Position numbers and translations under genes: made by a program
The notes under the pieces: generated by a model
The model's database searches: none
Told to the model about the DNA's origin: nothing
The model's input: the letters and a program-made list of their open reading frames with translations, nothing else
Assembly (NCBI RefSeq): GCF_000212415.1
Contig: NC_015500.1
Coordinates: forward strand, 2,728,001 to 2,792,000
DNA length: 64,000 bases
From: Treponema brennaborense DSM 12168
GTDB lineage: Bacteria > Spirochaetota > Spirochaetia > Treponematales > Treponemataceae
Reading direction: 5' to 3'
Part shown: positions 16,834 to 25,878 of the stretch, piece after piece
How positions within the stretch are numbered: position 1 is the first letter of the stretch
Layout of the letters: each line of letters opens with the position of its first letter

Positions 16834-17961
16834 TCACACCGCATCAGCCGTCGAAACCGAATGCACTTCTTTCAGTACAGCCGGATCCGCGAACGTAATC
16901 CGGTTACGGCCGTTCCGTTTGGACAGATACAACGCCTGATCCGCAAGTTCGACCAGCTGAGTCGGCGTAACCGCCGCGTTTTTCTCATCGCCCGGATCGT
17001 ACACGGAAAATCCGGCGGAAATAGTTACGTTCATATGAACGTCTTCATACACCAAATCGCTTTCTTCTATAACCCGCCGGATCCGGTCGCCGACTTTATA
17101 CGCACCGTTGCTGTCGGTATTGTACAGCATTACGACGAATTCTTCACCGCCGTAACGGGCCGCCAAATCCTGACCCCGCACGCCGTCCTGAATGATCCGC
17201 GCCACGCGCTGCAGCACGAAATCGCCGCACGCGTGCCCGTACGTATCGTTAAACCGTTTGAAAAAATCGATATCGAACATGATGACGGCGACAGGCATCT
17301 CCGCCTTTTTGGCAGCTTCAAGTTTATCGTCAAGCAGTTTGTAAAAGAAATATTTCAATTTCAAATGCGTCATCATATCCGTGGAAGAACGTTCCACCAA
17401 TATCGTGTTGTTGATGGCGATCGAAGCCAGCACCGCGATGTCCAGAATCTGCTGTTTATCGTCTTCACTAAATCCGGCGCCGTCGCCGATATCGATACGT
17501 TCGCCCAGCACCAAAATGCCGTTTACGTGATTCTGCTGCTTGAGCGGAATAATCAGCGACGGTTCCAGCGAGGCAATAGGAGACAAATCCGTACCGGCCG
17601 GCAGATGCACACGCAAATCGTTCAGCGTGAACGTTGCGTTCACCGATCCCAAAAAGCCGACCAGCGGATGCGACTCTGAAAAACTGTAATCGATTTCAGG
17701 TTCCAAATCAAATCCGTTATAATTATCCGCCAGAAAAAGCGTATCGGAATCAAGACTTTCGGGAACAAAAATTCCCGCGCCCAATACGCGCATTTGGCAC
17801 ATGCAAATATATAAAATGGATTCAATCAGGGATGAATATTCCAACACGGATGAAAGGGATTTCGAGATTGCCAGTAACTGCTGCAAATCGTAAATTTTCT
17901 TCTCGTATTGTGCAGCGAGATTTGTCGGCACCGTTTTTGTTTTACGGGTTTGTTTCCTCAT
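16834..17961 (-). CDS. GAF-GGDEF diguanylate cyclase
   Basis: A 375-residue cytoplasmic protein. A short coiled segment (about 15-40) is followed by a GAF-like sensor (about 40-190) and a GGDEF domain (about 195-360). The active-site loop is GGEEF at 271-275, consistent with c-di-GMP synthesis. No recognisable RxxD inhibitory site precedes it in the usual position (ARIIQDGVRGQDLAARYGGEEF). The ATG overlaps the TAA of the upstream DUF5312-like gene by one base, so translation is coupled. The GAF ligand is unknown. Confidence 0.9.
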   Translation of the reverse strand: MRKQTRKTKTVPTNLAAQYEKKIYDLQQLLAISKSLSSVLEYSSLIESILYICMCQMRVLGAGIFVPESLDSDTLFLADNYNGFDLEPEIDYSFSESHPLVGFLGSVNATFTLNDLRVHLPAGTDLSPIASLEPSLIIPLKQQNHVNGILVLGERIDIGDGAGFSEDDKQQILDIAVLASIAINNTILVERSSTDMMTHLKLKYFFYKLLDDKLEAAKKAEMPVAVIMFDIDFFKRFNDTYGHACGDFVLQRVARIIQDGVRGQDLAARYGGEEFVVMLYNTDSNGAYKVGDRIRRVIEESDLVYEDVHMNVTISAGFSVYDPGDEKNAAVTPTQLVELADQALYLSKRNGRNRITFADPAVLKEVHSVSTADAV

Positions 17962-19541
17962 TAAGATTTTCCTATTTCACCTATTATAACATAATTTCTC
18001 ATAATTGCAACAAATTTCTGCCAATCGCCATATTGATTTTCAAACAAGTTTGCCGTTTCACGATTTCTTGTGGAAGAAAACAGGATTTTTATATTTGAAA
18101 TATTGCTCGGATTGGCCGACTTGGCGTCTTCAAAAATATCCTGCAATTTTCTGAAAAGCGCGAACAGATAATTTACTTCCGTTTGGAGCAGTTTTTTTGC
18201 TTCCACATTGATGGTTGAAATCATCTGGCTGAGTTTTTTGGCAAAATCGGGGTCTTTATGGCTGTCGCGTATGTAACCGTACAGGATCGCCATGTCGTTC
18301 GAGCCGCCGCGCAGAAAACTGTCTTCAAAACCTTTTATCCGTTCGGAAGCTTCGGTGCACGAAAAAACTGCCGATGAAAAATCGCTTTTATACACCGGAT
18401 TGTTGAAAAAACCTTCTATAACTACGTCGTTCAGCAGCGCCTTTATTTTATCGTCAAAAAAATACGTCAGAAACGTTTTCAGTATTTCCAGCGGCATAAT
18501 CCACAAAAACGGATCGGCGCCGTTCGTCCGCAGGTACGTATTCTGTTCGGCATTATAGCCGTTGAGCGATTCGAGCTTACGGCTGCCGAACAGATTCTGC
18601 AGTTCCTGCGTAATGGTTTCATTCTGCAGTTCGGTTTTTATGCGCTGCTTGTCAAGTTCATACTGTTTTTTCAGATGTTCGATAAATCCCGCCAATTTAT
18701 TCACATTGTACGAAGCGGTCTGCAGTACCGTTTCCGTATCCTTTTTACTGATAACGACGATATTTTTCAGCACGTCCGGAGACAGCAGATGCCGGTATAC
18801 GAACGCAATCTTTTTCAAATGAAACACTATTCCGTCCCGGTCAAGATCGACGGGATCCGGCGCGTTCAATTCGGCAAGAGCCACGACGGCTTTTGCCAGC
18901 GTATTGGTAAGCTGAAAATCCGCCGTCAAATAATACAAGTCCAGCGAAAACACTTCCACCGCAGACGGCGGCAAATTCCGGAACGAGGGTGTATAGTCCG
19001 GATTTCCCTGAACGTAGTCCGGATCGAACAATTTGACGACTGAAAAATAATTGAAACAGCAGATATCGAAAAGCTGCATCAGCCGGTTGATAACCGCGTC
19101 TATTTTTCTGAATTCCGGCTGATCGAGCGATTTCAGCAGCCGCTCGAAAAGCCGGCCCTGTTCCTCGTACGCTTTAGACTCGTTTCCGGCTTCCCGGACG
19201 GCATTTTTCCTGTTCTCATACGACAGCTGTTCGTACAGCTGACGCATTTCAGGCGAAAATCCCGTCATGAACAGTTTTGCGGCAAACGTATCCGCACGCT
19301 GCATGTCTTCGTCCGCGATCGTGGCGGAAAGAATATCTCCGATGGGTTTTACGTGCGCATACAGCAGATTGAACCCTTCGGCAAGGTTTGCAAGCAGCAT
19401 ACCGCCTTTATACACGATCGGTTCGTGCGCTTTGAGTTCAAATTCTATTCTTTTGATTTCGCTTTTCGTTTTTGAATCGGACGCGGGACCGCCGCCGAAC
19501 AAGGAGCCGAAGAAAGCCGCAACTACCCTGAATATTCCCAT
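17961..19541 (-). CDS. Spirochaetal protein of unknown function (DUF5312-like)
   Basis: A 526-residue protein starting MGIFRVVAAFFGSLFGGG, a short amphipathic or hydrophobic N-terminus, followed by a long mainly helical soluble region. It resembles the DUF5312 family known from treponemes; this is recalled from family appearance, not searched. It is coupled to the GGDEF gene (overlap of one base), so a role in c-di-GMP-linked regulation is possible but unproven. No enzyme motif is visible. TACAAT lies 5 nt before the ATG and no Shine-Dalgarno exists. Confidence 0.65.
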   Translation of the reverse strand: MGIFRVVAAFFGSLFGGGPASDSKTKSEIKRIEFELKAHEPIVYKGGMLLANLAEGFNLLYAHVKPIGDILSATIADEDMQRADTFAAKLFMTGFSPEMRQLYEQLSYENRKNAVREAGNESKAYEEQGRLFERLLKSLDQPEFRKIDAVINRLMQLFDICCFNYFSVVKLFDPDYVQGNPDYTPSFRNLPPSAVEVFSLDLYYLTADFQLTNTLAKAVVALAELNAPDPVDLDRDGIVFHLKKIAFVYRHLLSPDVLKNIVVISKKDTETVLQTASYNVNKLAGFIEHLKKQYELDKQRIKTELQNETITQELQNLFGSRKLESLNGYNAEQNTYLRTNGADPFLWIMPLEILKTFLTYFFDDKIKALLNDVVIEGFFNNPVYKSDFSSAVFSCTEASERIKGFEDSFLRGGSNDMAILYGYIRDSHKDPDFAKKLSQMISTINVEAKKLLQTEVNYLFALFRKLQDIFEDAKSANPSNISNIKILFSSTRNRETANLFENQYGDWQKFVAIMRNYVIIGEIGKS

Positions 19542-19546
19542 ACTGC

Positions 19547-19575
19547 ATTGTACCGCGCATCGCCGCCTTATTCAA
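19547..19575 (-). promoter_or_regulatory. Promoter of DUF5312-GGDEF run, leaderless type
   Basis: Minus strand TTGAAT (19570-19575), 17 nt, TACAAT (19547-19552), 5 nt, ATG. Confidence 0.55.
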
Positions 19576-19600
19576 GTAAAGCAACGCGCGGCGGCGGCGG

Positions 19601-22429
19601 TTATTTACTGGTCAAATTGACTACGCCGGTCCATCCGGCGGGCGGCATGGACGCACAATATCCGCGGCAGCGTTCCGCAAACACCGGCGCGGTGGTGTCT
19701 TCCGGATCGATGGCGGCGGCCTTTTCAAACAGGGTAAGCGCCGCTTTGAAATCTTTTTCAAGATACCGGTCGAGCCCCTCGTGAAAAACGTCTATCGCCT
19801 CAACGGCACGTGCGGGCAAATCCGCGGTAAAACCCGCCAGCGTATACAGCTGCACCGGCGTGTTGATTCCCACGACGCGCACTTTATCCAAACGGCGCAC
19901 CGTAATTTCGTCTTTATGGCTCCCCGCCTGCACGTCTTTCCAGGTATCCTCGGCCACAAGAATCCAGGAACCGTATACTTTATTGACGCCTTCAAGCCGC
20001 GCCGCGATATTCACGTTGTTGCCCATAATCGTGTAATTCATCTTGGAGGACGTTCCCATATTGCCGACGACCATTTTACCGGTGTTTATGCCGATGCGCG
20101 TACGGATCGGCATCGGTATGCTTTCGTCGGCAAGATGCCGCTCGTTGAATTCCCGTTCGAGTTCCTTGATACGCAGCGCGCTCGCACATGCGCGGTAGGC
20201 GTGATCGGCAAGATCGGCCGGCGCACCGAAGAACGCGACGATCGCGTCTCCGATATATTTGTCGATCGTACCTTTGCGCTCAAGGATAACGTCGCTCATC
20301 GTCGTCAGATACTCGTTCAAAATGGAAACGAGCTGTACGGGCGTTACCTGCTCCGACAATGAAGAAAAACTCTTGATATCGGTAAAAAACGCGGTGATGT
20401 TTTTTTCAACGCCGCCCAGCGCGAGCTTGGCAGGATCGTTCACGATATCGTCCACGACGTCCTGCGACAGATACGTCGAAAACGCCTGCCGCAAGAAGCG
20501 TTTGTCGTTTTCCGTCGTTGCGTACCGGTATACGGCAACGACGACGTAGCCCACCGCCGTAACGACGAGTGCCGCCGCCGCGGGAACGTATACGTTGAAC
20601 AGCCGCATACAGATGAAGCTCGCTGCGGGAACGAGCGCAATCATCACGACGCCGGCTGCGTTTTGAAACAGCGCCTGTTTTTTTCCCAACAGCACGATGT
20701 ACAGAACAAGAAGCAGCGCGGCAACGGCGAGCGGCACGATTCCCCGCACCGGATAAATGAACGACTGCGTAACGATCGTATTGTACACGTTGCCGTGCGT
20801 TCCTACGTTCGGATACCGGGAAACGAAAGGCGTCGCGCCCATATCGGTCGTTCCGGTCGCACTGTTGCCGATAATGCAAAAACTGCCCGCGTAGATTTCT
20901 TCCATTTGCGAAAACATGTCGCGGTATGCGTTCACGTTCTGCGCAAGCAGGCCGAACGTATCCCGGGCGGCTTCCCGCACCGGTTCCGCCTGCGCAGCGC
21001 CGGCTTCACCGTTCAGCACCATCCGGTCGAGCCGCGTTTCTATTTCCTGCAGGTACGCCCCGCCGGCGAACGACGCGGCGGCGTCAAAAAACGCGCGGCG
21101 ATCGGCAAAGTACTGCGCGTACGTTTCGGCGGCGATATCTTCCGGCACGCCGCTTTCACCGGCGCCGGAAACACCGCACGCGGCGAGCAGCGCCCGTTTA
21201 CGCTGCAGCAGCTCTCCGTAAGAACGGGACAGCTGCTGAGCGGCGCCGTAATACGGCAGCCAGCCTCCGTTTTCGTCCAGAATATACAGACTTTCACACA
21301 GCCACTCGATGCAGCCGACGATATTGGTTTCCGCGCTGTCCAGCTGATTCAGATATACGATCGGTTCGTGCCGAAAACTTTCAAAATAATCGCCACGCAG
21401 CCAATTGATCAGCATCCGTCCGTGCGCGTCGAGCGGAATCGTTACGTCGCGCCGCACGTCCGGCGCGATCAGTGCGTTTCGGATAATCAGCGAACGGGCG
21501 GTCCGTTCCAGTTCCCGCGAATCAAGCCGGTCGAGCAGCGGAGAAAAAACGAGCTGCGCCAGATATCCATCTCCGTATCGGTACAGCAGCTCCATCCGGC
21601 GCCGGCTGCCGTCGGAATCCACGACGACGTTCGTAAACCCCGCGCCGCGCGCACTTTCCGTCAGCAATTTCAGCGGCGGAGAAAAACCCGGTTCGATGTC
21701 CTGTTTGCGCACGGTGTACAGATTGTCCCGCTCCGTACGGTTTCCGCCGTCCCGAACCGAATCGAACAGAAAACGCCGCTGCGCAGCCTCTTTCGCCTCC
21801 GCAGCCGTTTCCATCACGTTCGCGTAATTTACGGTCAGATACGAATTGCCGAAAAACCGCAGCGCGCGGGCAAAATAGTCGTCGTTGTCGCGGTACAGCT
21901 GATTCGCCGCGGTGTCGTACAGCTGCCCGAAAAGCGGCTCGATATAACCGCTCACCATGTCCTGCGCCACAGCCGGCGCGTCCGCAGAAGTCAGCCGCCC
22001 GTCCGCCAAAGAATCGGACAAATCGGTTACGAGCGCCGACACGGTGCCGGCACTCTCCCGAATCAGTTCCGGCAGTTCCTGCGCCGCTTGCGGGTCGACG
22101 CCGCTTCGGGACACCGAAAGATATTCGATATCGAAAACGGCGGTTTCCGCACCGAGCTCTTTCATCCGAATCAGCGCGTCCGCAACGATATCGCGCGGCC
22201 ACGGCCACGTTCCCATTTCATTGAGCGACAGATCGTCTATGTCGACGAACAGCAATTCCCGTGCCACGGGAGGTTCTTTTTTTACCTGAAGCAATATATC
22301 GTAAAAACCGTTTTCAGCATCCGAAAGCAATCCCAGCGCGTACGCACCGGCGACAAGCACGATGATACCGACGGCGGCAAAAAGCACGGTCTGTTTTTTC
22401 AGTGCGGAACGCAGCGTTTTCTGTTTCAT
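19601..22429 (-). CDS. CHASE2-domain class III adenylate cyclase
   Basis: A 942-residue membrane protein. One N-terminal helix (about 17-37) is followed by a large extracytoplasmic CHASE2-type sensor (ELLFVDIDDLSLNEMGTWPWPRD near 60-85), three helices (about 570-650) and a C-terminal cyclase domain. Metal-binding Asp684 (FFTDIKSFS) and Asp728 (IDKYIGDAIVAFFG) are spaced 44 residues apart. The Lys in DKYIGD favours ATP over GTP. RIGINTGKMVVGNMG and NIAARLEG complete the fold. A short helical (TPR-like) tail follows. The start at 22429 has an extended -10 (TGTTATACT) 7 nt upstream and no Shine-Dalgarno. It is divergent from a FecR-containing operon. Confidence 0.9.
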   Translation of the reverse strand: MKQKTLRSALKKQTVLFAAVGIIVLVAGAYALGLLSDAENGFYDILLQVKKEPPVARELLFVDIDDLSLNEMGTWPWPRDIVADALIRMKELGAETAVFDIEYLSVSRSGVDPQAAQELPELIRESAGTVSALVTDLSDSLADGRLTSADAPAVAQDMVSGYIEPLFGQLYDTAANQLYRDNDDYFARALRFFGNSYLTVNYANVMETAAEAKEAAQRRFLFDSVRDGGNRTERDNLYTVRKQDIEPGFSPPLKLLTESARGAGFTNVVVDSDGSRRRMELLYRYGDGYLAQLVFSPLLDRLDSRELERTARSLIIRNALIAPDVRRDVTIPLDAHGRMLINWLRGDYFESFRHEPIVYLNQLDSAETNIVGCIEWLCESLYILDENGGWLPYYGAAQQLSRSYGELLQRKRALLAACGVSGAGESGVPEDIAAETYAQYFADRRAFFDAAASFAGGAYLQEIETRLDRMVLNGEAGAAQAEPVREAARDTFGLLAQNVNAYRDMFSQMEEIYAGSFCIIGNSATGTTDMGATPFVSRYPNVGTHGNVYNTIVTQSFIYPVRGIVPLAVAALLLVLYIVLLGKKQALFQNAAGVVMIALVPAASFICMRLFNVYVPAAAALVVTAVGYVVVAVYRYATTENDKRFLRQAFSTYLSQDVVDDIVNDPAKLALGGVEKNITAFFTDIKSFSSLSEQVTPVQLVSILNEYLTTMSDVILERKGTIDKYIGDAIVAFFGAPADLADHAYRACASALRIKELEREFNERHLADESIPMPIRTRIGINTGKMVVGNMGTSSKMNYTIMGNNVNIAARLEGVNKVYGSWILVAEDTWKDVQAGSHKDEITVRRLDKVRVVGINTPVQLYTLAGFTADLPARAVEAIDVFHEGLDRYLEKDFKAALTLFEKAAAIDPEDTTAPVFAERCRGYCASMPPAGWTGVVNLTSK

Positions 22430-22436
22430 ATCGGTT

Positions 22437-22445
22437 AGTATAACA
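22437..22445 (-). promoter_or_regulatory. Extended -10 promoter of CHASE2 cyclase, leaderless type
   Basis: TATACT (22437-22442) preceded by TGT gives a TGn extended -10. Spacing to the ATG is 7 nt. No good -35 is seen. Confidence 0.5.
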
Positions 22446-22531
22446 CAAGCTCCGCCGTTTTGCATATTGAATTTCAGGCACGTTTTTCTGCAAATTCTGC
22501 GTTTATTCCGCTTAAATTTTGATAAAACTAC

Positions 22532-22560
22532 CTGACAAATCACTAATTACGTATTATAAT
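22532..22560 (+). promoter_or_regulatory. Promoter of the FecR operon
   Basis: CTGACA (22532-22537), 17 nt, TATAAT (22555-22560). It predicts a leader of about 135 nt. Confidence 0.7.
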
Positions 22561-22566
22561 CTTGCA

Positions 22567-22701
22567 AAAGAGAAATATGGTTATGCATATTATAAATGTT
22601 GAAAGTTCTGCGTGCTTCGGCACGGATATAAAAAGAACGCATTTTTCCGTAAATATTTTCAGAAATACAGTCAATCATAAATCCTTGTGAAGGAGGCATA
22701 A
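22567..22701 (+). promoter_or_regulatory. Structured 5' leader of the FecR operon
   Basis: Two hairpins are visible: AATATG-GTTATG-CATATT (22574-22591) and CGTGC-TTCG-GCACG (22611-22624), the latter with a very stable UUCG tetraloop. GAAGGAGG precedes the first gene. No known riboswitch was recognised. Confidence 0.4.
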
Positions 22702-24255
22702 ATGAAAACCTTATTTAAACTCATGGGAATCGCCGTACTGAGCGCGTGCGTCTGCAGCTGCAGCGCGTTGTTCAGACCGAACGAGGACGCGGAAACCGGT
22801 TCCGTTGCACTCGTACTCGATACGCACGCAACCGGAACCGATACGCGAGCAGCCGTGTTCAGCGGAGCGAATCTGCAAATATCGCTGACAGGCGATTACC
22901 GTGCGGAACAAACCGTTACGGTCAGCGGCAGTCAAGCCGCCGTCAGATTCGAGGGAATCCCCGTCGGCAGTTCCGTCCGCGTGCGCGTCTCGGGACAAAC
23001 GAGCGACGAGCGTTCTTTTTTCTACGGTAACTCAAGCACCGTAACGATCCGAAAGGGACAAAATACGGTTGTGGTTCCAATCGAAGCAAAGCGCAGCACC
23101 CCGTACGTGTTGTGGAACAAGGCACCGAGCACACAAATTTACGGATTGTACGCAACGCAGACGCCTGATAAAATCTCAACAGCAACAGAGCCCACCGTAA
23201 AATTCGAAAATGAGAGTGAATTTATGGGGTTTTGTTTTGACAACGATGCGAATCTGTATATCATACACCGGATATCAAGTGACACGTCGAGCGAAGTAAC
23301 GATAACCCTTAAAAAATACGAGTATTCGGAGAAGGATGCATCGTATAATCCGGAACCTGCTTCACGGCCGCTTACAGACCTGACAGCCAACACGCATAGT
23401 TTGTTCGTTACCTGCGACAATGACAATCTGTATATAGCAACCGGGAGAGAAACGTCCGATCCGTCACCTGTCGCCCTGTATTACGCTCCGCGCAAAACGG
23501 CGTTGGAAACATCAGAATACGAACCGATTCCGACAGTCATTGCCAATTCCGCCGCAGTCGAACTTACGGCAATCGCGGCGGCGGACGGTATCGTATACGT
23601 TGCATACAACAGCAGCACCGAATCCGCCGGTACTGATGGCAGTACGGATTCCGACACCATTGGGAGCACGGGTTCCGATACCTTCCAATCCAATACGATC
23701 TCCATCGCCGCATACGGTACGGACGGCAAAAAAGCCGAAGCGTCCGACGTCGCCAACATGCTCGGTCTGGAGACAAGGGCTGACGTTGATACACAAATCA
23801 GTGACCTGCTGGTGCAGGACGGCGTGCTGTACGTGCTTATCAGCCAAACAGGCGAACTTTCTGATCCGTATTGTTATTACAGCCGCGGCGGCGTTGCCAA
23901 GTTCAGCCCGTCAGATTTGAAGCCGAACACATCGTTCGGCTCGAACGGTATTCTCGGATGGACAGCAAACGCCCAAAAAATTGAATCTTCATCCTCAAGC
24001 AACCCCATTGACTGCTACTGGCCTGCTACAGCCGCAAACGCGTTTTACGGGCCGATGCGGTTCGCCGCAATCAGGCCGAAAAAACTGGTCATCGCCGACG
24101 ATGGTGTAACCATAGAAGAGGAGAACAATCAAGCAAGTATCAAGCAGAAAAACGCAATCGTGGAAATAAATCTTGATTCTTTCGCTACGTTGGAGAGGAT
24201 CCCGGTAAACGTCGAGTTTGACAGATATATTGATTCCTTCAACTTTTCCATTTAA
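22702..24255 (+). CDS. Large putative lipoprotein of the FecR operon
   Basis: A 517-residue protein with a lipoprotein signal peptide (AVLSACVCSC-S; lipidated Cys about 18 or 20). N-terminal beta-rich part (GSVALVLDTHATG..., EGIPVGSSVRVRVSGQT; about 30-130) is like a carbohydrate-binding or Ig-like module. The remainder is repetitive and propeller-like (SLFVTCDNDNLYIATG, IAAADGIVYVAYN, LLVQDGVLYVLIS). A low-complexity Ser/Asp/Thr stretch near 315-335 (STDSDTIGSTGSDT) resembles the in-frame repeats elsewhere in the window. It probably sits on the periplasmic face or cell surface. First gene of a four-gene operon; strong GGAGG. Confidence 0.75.
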   Translation: MKTLFKLMGIAVLSACVCSCSALFRPNEDAETGSVALVLDTHATGTDTRAAVFSGANLQISLTGDYRAEQTVTVSGSQAAVRFEGIPVGSSVRVRVSGQTSDERSFFYGNSSTVTIRKGQNTVVVPIEAKRSTPYVLWNKAPSTQIYGLYATQTPDKISTATEPTVKFENESEFMGFCFDNDANLYIIHRISSDTSSEVTITLKKYEYSEKDASYNPEPASRPLTDLTANTHSLFVTCDNDNLYIATGRETSDPSPVALYYAPRKTALETSEYEPIPTVIANSAAVELTAIAAADGIVYVAYNSSTESAGTDGSTDSDTIGSTGSDTFQSNTISIAAYGTDGKKAEASDVANMLGLETRADVDTQISDLLVQDGVLYVLISQTGELSDPYCYYSRGGVAKFSPSDLKPNTSFGSNGILGWTANAQKIESSSSSNPIDCYWPATAANAFYGPMRFAAIRPKKLVIADDGVTIEEENNQASIKQKNAIVEINLDSFATLERIPVNVEFDRYIDSFNFSI

Positions 24256-24298
24256 GTACACCGATATACCGAATGAAGTTTTCAGAGGAGGAGAATAT

Positions 24299-24769
24299 AT
24301 GAAACGATTATACATGACGGTTCTGCTCTGCTTCGCCGCCGTACTTCCGTTCACGGCGCAGAGTGCCGACAAAATGACGGAATTTTTGGACGCAAAAACG
24401 GTTACGTACGCGCAGGCGAGTTATTTCCCCGCCGTGTGGCTGGACAGCACGAACGAAACGCTGCCGCTTGAGCAAACCGCGCAATATCTTGCCGATCGGA
24501 AAATTCTGCCTTCCGTATTCGGCGACGCCGGCGCACGGCAGACGCCGATAACGCTGGAACACCTCGCATTTCTCTGCATGAACGCATGGGAACTCAAAGG
24601 CGGTATGATGTATTCTCTTACCCGGCTGCCCCATTACGCGTTCAGGGAATTACAGGCGAACGGAATACTGAAATCGGACGACGATCCGTCGCTGCACGTG
24701 GACGGGCTGCGGGCCATGAACATCATGTACGCCTGCATGGAACTTGCCGAAACGGAGATAAAAAAATGA
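24299..24769 (+). CDS. Small exported SLH-like protein
   Basis: A 156-residue protein with a signal peptide (MKRLYMTVLLCFAAVLPFTAQS). The start at ATG 24299 has GAGGAGGAG upstream. The C-terminal half (LEHLAFLCMNAW..., YAFRELQANGILKSDDDPSLHVDGLRAMNIMYAC) has the rhythm of an S-layer-homology-like repeat as found with some outer-membrane porins; this is a weak, inferred match. The stop overlaps the next start as ATGA, so it is coupled to the beta-barrel protein and may be its partner. Confidence 0.6.
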   Translation: MKRLYMTVLLCFAAVLPFTAQSADKMTEFLDAKTVTYAQASYFPAVWLDSTNETLPLEQTAQYLADRKILPSVFGDAGARQTPITLEHLAFLCMNAWELKGGMMYSLTRLPHYAFRELQANGILKSDDDPSLHVDGLRAMNIMYACMELAETEIKK

Positions 24770-25869
24770 AACGTATTATAGCAATCGCACTGTGCGTGTG
24801 CACGGTCGCGGCCGCCTTTTCCGTAGATGGAGGCGCACTGCTGCGCGGCTACGGAGAATTTTCGGGAACCGATTTCAATAAAAAATTGTTCCGGTTCGAC
24901 GGCTCGGGCTGGATGCGGACGCCGCTCACGAAAAACGGCAATCTGGTACTGTCCGCCGAAGCCTGCTACGGTATGGAATACGGTACCGACGGGCAAATCG
25001 CGCATACGGCGGATCTGTCGCTGTTCAAACTGGGTTACGCCGCGAAAATCGGCGGCGGCAACCTGAACGTGTCGGCCGGACGTTTTTCCGTATCGGACGT
25101 AAGCGGAATCGTGTTCAATCAGCCCGCCGACGGCGTCGCCGCAGCGTACCGCAATTATCTGCTGTCAGTTACGGCGGCGGCAAATTACACGGGGCTCATC
25201 AACAGTCGAAACACGACGATGATTCCCGTTCCGGCCGAACCGATTGAAAATACGGCCGTCTACGCGCTGTCCGTACCACTCGTTTCCGGTATGGCGAGCG
25301 TTTCGTTTCCGGAATTGTTCGCAAATCAGACGCTCTCCGTCGGCATACAAGGATACTGCGGTATACGCAAAATAGATTATCAGCGGATATACGCGACGCT
25401 GAGCGTAAACGGTCCGCTCAGCGCAAATCTGTTCTATACGGCCTCCGCAACGGGTGAAATGCTGTTCGGCGATACGAGTTCTCCGTACGCAGGCCTGTAC
25501 GGCAGCGCGGAACTGGCGTATTATCCGCCCGTGCTCGCGGCGAAAATTGCGCTGCGCGGAGAATCCGCATCGAAAAACTTTGACACGATAACGAAATACA
25601 GCGTGTCCGTTTCAGACGATCCGTGCACGAATATAACGAAATTCGGGGTTTCCGGTTCGTTGAACATAAAAGCGATACTCGTACTGGCAAACGCGCACGC
25701 GCTGTTCACGACCAGTTCAATGGATTATCGGGGATTCCAGCTCGACGGCGGAACCCGGTGGCAGATAGTGAGCGACGTACAGCTCGGCGCCTCCGCCGGC
25801 TACTTATTTCCGTCCGGCGAACAGGACGGATACGGAAAAATATCGATCAACGCGCTTATCGCGTTATAG
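24766..25869 (+). CDS. Predicted outer-membrane beta-barrel protein
   Basis: A 367-residue exported protein with signal peptide MKRIIAIALCVCTVAAAFSV. The mature part is made of alternating amphipathic beta strands with Gly/Tyr turns (LFYTASATGEMLFGD, AGLYGSAELAYYPP, GASAGYLFPSGEQDGYG) and ends in a hydrophobic residue. This is characteristic of porin-like barrels. The start ATG 24766 overlaps the preceding stop. It is third in the lipoprotein/SLH-like/barrel/FecR operon. Confidence 0.65.
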   Translation: MKRIIAIALCVCTVAAAFSVDGGALLRGYGEFSGTDFNKKLFRFDGSGWMRTPLTKNGNLVLSAEACYGMEYGTDGQIAHTADLSLFKLGYAAKIGGGNLNVSAGRFSVSDVSGIVFNQPADGVAAAYRNYLLSVTAAANYTGLINSRNTTMIPVPAEPIENTAVYALSVPLVSGMASVSFPELFANQTLSVGIQGYCGIRKIDYQRIYATLSVNGPLSANLFYTASATGEMLFGDTSSPYAGLYGSAELAYYPPVLAAKIALRGESASKNFDTITKYSVSVSDDPCTNITKFGVSGSLNIKAILVLANAHALFTTSSMDYRGFQLDGGTRWQIVSDVQLGASAGYLFPSGEQDGYGKISINALIAL

Positions 25870-25878
25870 GAGAAGCAT

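Noticed and set aside
16057-22438. Long open frames opposite the GGDEF/rhomboid genes (540 codons) and the CHASE2 cyclase (591 codons)
   Set aside because: They are antisense to well-recognised proteins, have Arg/His/Gln-rich composition typical of shadow frames, and lack ribosome sites.
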